From NCBI GenBank assembly GCA_963773585.1, contig CAVZBR010000006.1, positions 1 to 64,000 on the forward strand: a DNA stretch of 64,000 bases. The letters are read 5' to 3'. Below, one piece after another: positions 53,442 through 59,468 of this stretch. This DNA comes from CAVXJN01 sp963773585 (lineage in GTDB: Bacteria > Pseudomonadota > Gammaproteobacteria > JASBUN01). The first letter of the stretch is position 1. Each line of letters starts with the position of its first letter. Position numbers and translations under genes: made by a program. A model generated the notes under the pieces. That model saw only the letters and a list, made by a program, of their open reading frames with translations. It ran no database searches and had not been told where the DNA came from.

Positions 53442-54449
53442 ATGGCACTGTACTGCGGAATCGACCTGCATTCCAACAACCACGTGGTGGTGGTGATCGA
53501 CGAGGAAGACCGTCGCGTCGTGGAAAAGCGGTTACCCAATGAGTTGGCGGCAACGCTTCAGCTGCTCGAACCCTACCGAGACGAACTGGTGGGCATCGTC
53601 GTGGAGTCGACTTTCAACTGGTACTGGCTGGTCGACGGGCTGATGGCGGCTGGCTTCATCGTGCGACTCGCCAATACCGTTGCCATTCGGCAATACGATG
53701 GCATTAAGCACACGGAAGACCGCTACGATGCATTCTTCCTGGCGCATTTGCTTCGACTCGGCATTCTGCCCACCGGCTATATCTATCCCAAGGAAGAACG
53801 CGCCGTGCGCGATCTGATGCGCCGGCGCTTGGGTCTGGTGCGCATGGCGAGCCGTTGCCTGATCAGTGTCCAGAGTCAGATTTGGCGTTCCACGGGTACG
53901 CGCATCAGCACCAACCAGCTGCGCCGCGCCGATTTCCTCGCCCCGCCGCAAGCACCGCTTGCCGCACTGCCCGTAGCCTGCGCGCTGACCATCTATCAGG
54001 CGCTACAGATCGAGATCCAACGCCTAGAACATGCGGTGGTTACCGCTACACGCTTTAAACCGGAGTTCGAGGTGCTGAAGACCATCAAGGGCGTAGGCCC
54101 GGTGTTAGGTCTGACCATCATGCTGGAGACGGGCGACATTCATCGCTTCGCCCAAGTCGGGCATTACAGCTCGTACTGTCGCTGCGTCAAGGCCGAACGG
54201 TTCAGCAACGGCAAGCGCAAAGGTGCCGGCAATGCAAAGGCCGGTAACAAGTATCTGTCATGGGCGTTCTCGGAGGCTGCGCACTTCTGTGTGCGTTTCG
54301 AGCCCAAGGCGCGACGCTTTTATGAACGCAAGCGCAGCCGAACCAACGGCATCGTCGCGATCCGCGCCACGGCACACAAGCTCGCGCGCGCCACCTACTA
54401 CATGCTCAAGCACCAGGAACCGTTCGATGCGGCTCGATTGTTCGGTTAA
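53442..54449 (+). CDS. IS110/IS1111-family transposase
   Basis: A 335-residue recombinase. The RuvC-like DEDD domain is visible: YCGIDLHSNNH with the first Asp, VVESTFNWYWL with Glu, and HTEDRYDAFFLAHLLR with the Asp pair. The C-terminal Tnp domain has IKGVGPVLGLTIMLETGDI, a helix-hairpin-helix, and NAKAGNKYLSWAFSEAAHF with the catalytic Ser. ATG at 53442 follows AGGAGG. Intact and likely active with a guide RNA from the element. Confidence 0.93.
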   Translation: MALYCGIDLHSNNHVVVVIDEEDRRVVEKRLPNELAATLQLLEPYRDELVGIVVESTFNWYWLVDGLMAAGFIVRLANTVAIRQYDGIKHTEDRYDAFFLAHLLRLGILPTGYIYPKEERAVRDLMRRRLGLVRMASRCLISVQSQIWRSTGTRISTNQLRRADFLAPPQAPLAALPVACALTIYQALQIEIQRLEHAVVTATRFKPEFEVLKTIKGVGPVLGLTIMLETGDIHRFAQVGHYSSYCRCVKAERFSNGKRKGAGNAKAGNKYLSWAFSEAAHFCVRFEPKARRFYERKRSRTNGIVAIRATAHKLARATYYMLKHQEPFDAARLFG

Positions 54450-54826
54450 GTTTCGGCGGCCCCGGGTGAGCCCGAAAAGGGGACTGGCCCAACCAGCAAC
54501 CTTCTGATTGGACACCCGGGTGCCGCCATCGTGTTAGCCCATTCGCCCGGACGGTGAACCGATTTTAGGACTGGACAGCAAAGAGGCTGAACCACTCATC
54601 TGTGAAAAGCTTTGTGGACACCGGCCGGTAGCCGAGTATTTTGAGGCGCGCTCGACGCCAGGGGCGACTCGCATCACAACGGGTCTGCCTTGATCCCGAT
54701 GGGTGACTGACGCGGATGGACTCATCCGACGTTACACGACAGAAATCACGGTGGCGAAAAGGGCAAACGAAGGGTGAAGATGTGTTCGGCCAACCCAGGT
54801 TGGCACGGGCTCTATTGTCCACTTGC
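54450..54826 (+). ncRNA. Candidate guide (bridge/seek) RNA region of the IS1111 element
   Basis: About 380 bases between the transposase stop and the right sub-terminal repeat have no supported protein gene. In IS1111 elements the RNA that guides insertion is encoded downstream of the transposase, so this is where it should lie. GC-rich inverted segments are present (for example CGGCCCCGGGTGAGCCC at the start). The precise RNA cannot be defined by eye. Confidence 0.4.
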
Positions 54827-54846
54827 GGAGAGCTGGCTAATGGGTG

Positions 54847-55053
54847 TCACCTTTTTGCAGTCCCAACGAGACCTCCTGAGCCATAAACACGCATTGCACC
54901 AGTACTAGGCGAGTACAAGACGGTGCCGCATCCTCCCAATCCACCGCCAGCGCAAATGCTGTAGCGCATATAAAAGCCATCGATTGGCCCGCCGTCATAA
55001 ATCAAAACATCAACGGTCGCTCGGGCACGAACGCCAAAACCTACGCCATCGAG
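54847..55053 (-). pseudogene. Orphan coding fragment between REP sequences
   Basis: An open minus-strand frame reads FLDGVGFGVRARATVDVLIY, then DGGPIDGFYMRYSICAGGGL and GGCGTVLYSPSTGAMRVYGS, ending LVGTAKR at a TGA that lies in the REP sequence AAAAAGGTGACA. It looks like real protein (beta-rich, balanced composition) but has no start: upstream it is cut by the REP hairpin at 55056. It could be the end of an effector or surface protein. I do not recognise the family. Confidence 0.4.
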
Positions 55054-55055
55054 AA

Positions 55056-55112
55056 ACCGGGTCAGAGACGATTTAGTTCTAATATTAGCGATTAATCCTC
55101 TCTGACCCGGTT
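55056..55112. repeat. REP hairpin: two RAYT-1-type ends back to back
   Basis: ACCGGGTCAGAGACGATTT at 55056-55074 and AATCCTCTCTGACCCGGTT at 55094-55112 form a near-perfect inverted pair with a 19-base centre containing CTAATATTAG. This is a miniature version of RAYT element 1 with the transposase gene removed. Confidence 0.7.
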
Positions 55113-55118
55113 GCTTTT

Positions 55119-55431
55119 TCTCTGACCCGGGCTTCGCCCGGTTTTCGCTACTCTCTGACCCGGTTTTCTCTTACGGCAGCACAACTCGCGCCATCCTTGG
55201 CATCGATATTTGTCTCCCTCAATCTCTTTTATCGAAACTCAGACGACTCATTCGTCTAAAATAAATCTGTCACCTTTTTGTTGTCCGATCGTCGGAAAAA
55301 TAAATCTGTCACCTTTTTGATCGCAGCACAACGCGCGCCATCCTTGGCGTCGGCTCGCACCCCCCGCGAATATTACTGTTGGCCTTTCGTCACAGCCTCG
55401 ATCGTCGGAAAAAATAAATCTGTCACCTTTT
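55119..55431. repeat. Mixed REP array with RAYT 5'-end fragments
   Basis: Single RAYT-1-type ends (CTCTGACCCGG at 55120 and 55153) are followed by two short copies of the RAYT 2 gene start: the segments around 55175-55205 and 55325-55355 resemble 53186-53216 (GCAGCACAACTCGCGCCATC). Family-2 REP units lie at 55239-55275, 55297-55319 and 55409-55431. This looks like repeated deletion and copying of RAYT/REP ends. Confidence 0.6.
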
Positions 55432-55664
55432 CCTTCCGTTTCAGTGCCTACACGTACACGTGTAATCGTAAGTCCCCGTCAAGAAACCAGCCCGAAAGTG
55501 CAGTCTGCGGTTTGTTGCAGGTCTACGGCGCAAAACAAGTCTGTTTTTTTGCTCCGAATACCACCGGCCAACTCGTTTCGTGCTGGTCGCGCCATCGAGC
55601 CGTCCTTGCGTGCTCAAGGCTAAATATTGGATTGCAGCCTGACCGATGCTTATGCTTGTGCCGG
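55432..55664. other. Stretch without supported genes
   Basis: About 230 bases between REP arrays. A minus-strand open frame without start exists but shows no recognisable family. Possibly an eroded gene end. Confidence 0.3.
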
Positions 55665-55734
55665 CATCAATCCTTCCTTGGTTATCTGTCTAACGTCGCT
55701 AATCTATATTAACGATTAATCCTCTCTGATCCAG
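55665..55734. repeat. RAYT-1 right-end remnant overlapping the immunity gene end
   Basis: The segment (CCTTCCTTGGTTATCTGTC ... CTATATTAACGATTAATCC) matches the region upstream of RAYT 1 at 52370-52425, ending in AATCCTCTCTGATCCAG. Its last part provides the final codons and stop of the gene that ends at 55709. Confidence 0.6.
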
Positions 55735-56314
55735 TGGCTCTTGTGATTTCCACGCCTCGGACGACTTCGCGTGCCGCGTTAGCATATTTATCACTTGATT
55801 GCCAAAACCAATTTCTGCCGAAATAGTACGCGCCTGCCTGAAGGAAGGCTTTTTGTCCCAATCGCGTAAAATACAAATCGCTGCGTAACTGATTTTCGCT
55901 GTCAAACATTCGCACGTGATACCACCAATACTTTCCGATCTTTTCGATGTTCTTCAGGATATCACCGCCGCCGGATTCAAACTTTTGTCCTTCGTCGACA
56001 TCTCGTGCCAACGTTTCTGCGGAGTAATCCACAAACGCACGGTTCGCGTTTGTTACGTATACGCGAAACTCATATTTTGGCGCCCCAAACGCGCCGCTTT
56101 CCATAAAGTCCCCGTAGATGACGAACCCATCACCTCGGTAAGGCTTGTGCTCATTAATGATCACGTCAAAGTTGTTGTCGACGTTGTAACGGACAACGTG
56201 ACGTCCTACCTTGAATGAATGCGTAGCCATTTCGGAACGGTCTGCCGTGGCTTGATCGGTCGCTAAGAAAAGTAGGAAAACCGCCGCTACCGGAAACAAT
56301 CTAGGGATAGGCAT
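55709..56314 (-). CDS. Exported protein, candidate immunity protein of the RHS toxin
   Basis: A 201-residue protein with a signal peptide (IPRLFPVAAVFLLFLATDQATA, cleavage near residue 24), so periplasmic. The mature part is beta-rich (HSFKVGRHVVRYNVDNNFDV, KYEFRVYVTNANRAFVDYS) with many aromatic residues (KYWWYHVRMF). No Cys, no lipobox. Its start overlaps the end of the RHS gene by 14 bases, the typical placement of an immunity gene. The last residues (TGSERINR) are encoded by REP sequence, so the original end may be altered. Family not recognised. Confidence 0.7.
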   Translation of the reverse strand: MPIPRLFPVAAVFLLFLATDQATADRSEMATHSFKVGRHVVRYNVDNNFDVIINEHKPYRGDGFVIYGDFMESGAFGAPKYEFRVYVTNANRAFVDYSAETLARDVDEGQKFESGGGDILKNIEKIGKYWWYHVRMFDSENQLRSDLYFTRLGQKAFLQAGAYYFGRNWFWQSSDKYANAAREVVRGVEITRATGSERINR

Positions 56315-59300
56315 GCGGGCTCACTCCGGACCCGCCAAACAACAGCGGTGTAGAAATTGTCGACCCGACCATTTCAATTGGATTTCCATTTAAACCTATC
56401 ACTTGTGGCACGAAGTCATTCCAATGCGCCGTCCAGGACATGGCCGCGCCGCTACGCTCAACGACGCTAGTCGCAACAAGTCGATTTACTGCTGCACCGT
56501 TAAAGTGAATGCTCACACCCGCTAAACGGCCAGCTTCAAGCATGCCCACAGCGTTCGTACCGATGATCGCCCCCTGACTGTGCAAGACTATCAACTTCAA
56601 GTCGCTACTTGACTTAATCATGTCCGCGAGCTGAACAGATAGGCTAGACCCCGACAGTTTGCCTAGCCCAGATTCGGTGATATCCGCAAGTAAACCTGTT
56701 GTTGGATTATGAAACAAGGTAAATGCTTCTCCCCCTGCCTGTTTCCATCCGTTTGCCGCCGCTTGTTGTAGATCGTTCATTATTCCATTGACGAATAGCT
56801 TTTGGCCGACGATTTTGTCAGTTGGTATGATTCGATAGCCGATGACACTGTTGTCCGGTACAACCGCGTACGCCTTTCCGGCTCCGCTATACCAATCGCG
56901 AACGCCCTTAGAACTTTCCGTCGATACGTAGGCCATGGCGTACGACGAAATTCCCGCCCTGAGCATAGCGCCAGGCGAACCACCGCTGATCTCCGTCAGG
57001 TACGCAGACCATCCGGCCGCGCCCCAGGGTCCACCGAAATACGATGCAGCGATCTGGCCAGTTGCCTGAGCCCACTGATGAGTCAGAATGTAATTCTTGA
57101 CCGGCTTCGAATAAAGCGTCATCGCCCCCGGATCTGTGGCCTTGAAGACACTGTGCAGGTTCATCAGATGTGTCTTCGGGCTGTCGGAGCCTAAGCTGCT
57201 GAGGACAGCGCTCGTAACTTTTTTCGCCTGCCTCCACAAAAACTTCAAAAAATGCCCCGTCGGATCCGTAAACGACAACGGGTTGTTGTTCACATACGTA
57301 TACCGATTCATGCCCTGGGTCGTATACGGATGCTGCACGAACGTATCCGGCTGCAGGAACCGGCCGAGTTTCGGGTCGTACAGGCGGGCGTTCATGTTGA
57401 TAAGGCCAACTGCATCGTCTTGGTCGTGGCCGGTAAAGCCGCGGCTGACCGTACTTACGATGGAGAACCCGAAGTCCCACGCGCTGGTCCAGTTGCTGTT
57501 GCGCCGTGCGCCCCAAGAGTCGAAGCTCAGGCGCTCGACCACCTGGCCCTGCTCGTCGGTGATGACGTCGGTGGAGCCTAAGTGGTCCTTGTGCAGGTAG
57601 CGGGTGTCGTTGGCGGCGTTGCTGCGCTCGGTGTAGAGGATGGTGGTGCCGCCGGCGCTGATGTAGTGCTTGTGCTCGATAACCCCGGATGGTTTTTGGA
57701 CCCGTTCGTAGGCTTTGCCCAGGTAATGGGTGATGGTGATCTGGCCGTCCTTGGTGGAGGTCTTCACCACCCGGTTGTGGCCGGCATCGTATTGATAGTC
57801 GTTGGCCGCATTGCCTTTGGTCACTTGAGCGGGTTTGTTGAACGAGGTGTAGACGATCTGGCGCCCGTCGCCGCTCACCTGATTGCCATTGGCGTCATAG
57901 GCGTAGGTTGTGGTGCCCGCTTGGCTCACAGCATGAGGTCCGGCGCCGTCCTGGCCGTAGGTGTAGGCGCCCATGTCGGACTTGGACTTGATATTGCCGA
58001 TGGCGTCGTATTGGTAAGTCTTGGTCGAACCGCCGACTACGGTGGCGCTGACCAGGCGGTTCAGGTTGTCGTAACCGAAGTTCTCGGTCAGGCCCTGATT
58101 GTCGTCGCGCCGTTGGCGCAGGTTGCCGAGGGTGTCGTATTGGTAGCTCAGCAGCTGCACCTGGCCGGTGCCGCCAGTGACGATGGCCGTGAGGCGCCCG
58201 CTGTCGGGGTCGAAGGTGCGGATGGTGGATAGACCGTTGCCCAGGGTCTCCTCGCCGATGTTGCCGCTGGCGTCGACGTAGTCGGCCTGCCAATAGAGTT
58301 GATCGTTAGCGGCATTATGGATCTCGGCGAGGAAGCCGCCGCTGTTGTAGACGTTCTTGACCGCAAAGCCGGTGGGATCGGTACGGGTCTGCACGCGGCT
58401 AAAGCTGTCGTAGGCCACGGATTGCGTATACACCGAGCCGGCGACGGTCGTGGTGGTACTGGTGGGCCGACCAAGGCTGTCGTAGAGCTGTTCGCGCTGG
58501 TAGCCACCCGGGCTACTTACTAAAGCCAGCCTGCCGACGCCTTTGGGCTTGGTGTCGTAGACCCATTGGCTCAGCCCTTCGGCTTCGCTGCGCTGAACCA
58601 TGCGCCCCAACTTGTCGTAGGCCATGGTGACCACCTGCCCCTTGGCGTCGCGCTGCCACACCAATTGTCCCAGGGCGTCGTAGCGATAGCTCCACTGCCC
58701 CATGTCCGGGTCGTTCATGGCGACCTTGCGACCACGCAGATCGTAACTCATGGTGGTGACGTTGCCGGCCGCGTCGGTGGTTTGCACCAGGTTGCCGAAG
58801 GCGTCATAGGTGTAGTGGCTGGTGTTGTTGTCGGCGTCGGTCACCTGCGCCACCTGCCCCTGACTGTCCTTGATCTCGACGTAGGACTGGGCTTGGTCGT
58901 TGGTGGTGGTTTTGGTCAGTCCGGCGTAGGCGACATCGGTATAGGAGCCGTCGGGGTTGGTCTCGTAGGTCATGCGACCCAACACGTCGTACTCGTAACT
59001 TGTCCAGTATTGGGACTCGCCGCTGAAGTACGGCCGTGAGACGCGCGCCACACGTCCGTATTGATCGTATTCGGTTTTCTTGTAGATGGTGCGACCGTCA
59101 AAGCCCGTGGTCTGACTCATGACCTCGCGGCCCAGGGCGTCGAAGTACACCGTGCTCGGTGCGCTGCCGTCATCCTGTTTGGTGACCACTAGCGGTGCGC
59201 CGAAGGTGCAACTGGACTCGCATAGCGTGTAGGTGATGGCGGTCGATGTTCCGTCGGCGCGCTGTTCTGCGATCTTACGGCCGAAGCTGTCGTAGTCCCA

Positions 59301-59468
59301 GGTGGTGGTCAACCCGTTGGGGCCGGTGAGCGAGGTCATGACGCCGAAGCGCGGATCGAAGGTATGTGTTTCCGTGTGCCCTAAAGCGTTGGTGACCTGG
59401 ATCGGGAACGTGCCGCTGGGATCGTATTGGGTCGTGGTGGTGCGGCTGGCGATCTCGGCGCCGCTCAC
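56301..59468 (-). CDS. RHS-repeat toxin-like protein, C-terminal part with hydrolase-like tip
   Basis: A 1055-residue frame that continues the gene from 62445 after a frameshift at about 59482. It holds some twenty RHS/YD repeats (YDALGRxxx-type, e.g. YDVLGRMTYETNPDGSYTDV), then the RHS core (HDQDDAVGLINMNARLYDPK, LGRFLQPDTF, NNPLSFTDPTGH) near 57.25 kb. The variable tip of about 316 residues resembles an alpha/beta hydrolase: VLHSQGA with Ser964, NDFVPQVIG with Asp1018 and HAYP with His1052. GTG at 59468 is only a formal start. The tip may act as lipase or esterase; target unknown. Confidence 0.85.
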   Translation of the reverse strand: MSGAEIASRTTTTQYDPSGTFPIQVTNALGHTETHTFDPRFGVMTSLTGPNGLTTTWDYDSFGRKIAEQRADGTSTAITYTLCESSCTFGAPLVVTKQDDGSAPSTVYFDALGREVMSQTTGFDGRTIYKKTEYDQYGRVARVSRPYFSGESQYWTSYEYDVLGRMTYETNPDGSYTDVAYAGLTKTTTNDQAQSYVEIKDSQGQVAQVTDADNNTSHYTYDAFGNLVQTTDAAGNVTTMSYDLRGRKVAMNDPDMGQWSYRYDALGQLVWQRDAKGQVVTMAYDKLGRMVQRSEAEGLSQWVYDTKPKGVGRLALVSSPGGYQREQLYDSLGRPTSTTTTVAGSVYTQSVAYDSFSRVQTRTDPTGFAVKNVYNSGGFLAEIHNAANDQLYWQADYVDASGNIGEETLGNGLSTIRTFDPDSGRLTAIVTGGTGQVQLLSYQYDTLGNLRQRRDDNQGLTENFGYDNLNRLVSATVVGGSTKTYQYDAIGNIKSKSDMGAYTYGQDGAGPHAVSQAGTTTYAYDANGNQVSGDGRQIVYTSFNKPAQVTKGNAANDYQYDAGHNRVVKTSTKDGQITITHYLGKAYERVQKPSGVIEHKHYISAGGTTILYTERSNAANDTRYLHKDHLGSTDVITDEQGQVVERLSFDSWGARRNSNWTSAWDFGFSIVSTVSRGFTGHDQDDAVGLINMNARLYDPKLGRFLQPDTFVQHPYTTQGMNRYTYVNNNPLSFTDPTGHFLKFLWRQAKKVTSAVLSSLGSDSPKTHLMNLHSVFKATDPGAMTLYSKPVKNYILTHQWAQATGQIAASYFGGPWGAAGWSAYLTEISGGSPGAMLRAGISSYAMAYVSTESSKGVRDWYSGAGKAYAVVPDNSVIGYRIIPTDKIVGQKLFVNGIMNDLQQAAANGWKQAGGEAFTLFHNPTTGLLADITESGLGKLSGSSLSVQLADMIKSSSDLKLIVLHSQGAIIGTNAVGMLEAGRLAGVSIHFNGAAVNRLVATSVVERSGAAMSWTAHWNDFVPQVIGLNGNPIEMVGSTISTPLLFGGSGVSPHAYP

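Larger units (their letters stand above)
53356..54846 (+). mobile_element. IS1111-type (IS110 family) insertion sequence in a REP
   Basis: The element of about 1.49 kb splits a REP unit: left flank ends AAATAAATCTG at about 53356, right flank resumes TGTCACCTTTTTG at 54845. Sub-terminal inverted repeats are TAGCCAGCCTCC (53366-53377) and, reversed, TAGCCAGCTCTCC (54839-54827). Sub-terminal repeats, a short 5' end and a long 3' non-coding end are the hallmarks of the IS1111 branch of IS110. Exact ends to within a few bases. Confidence 0.78.

Noticed and set aside
53251..55431. Repeated short units as a CRISPR array
   Set aside because: Units are palindromic REPs of unequal spacing and mixed orientation next to RAYT genes, without regular spacers or cas genes.
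59275..59468. Two independent overlapping RHS genes
   Set aside because: Removing one base near 59482 gives an uninterrupted frame with continuous RHS structure, so this is one gene with a frameshift.
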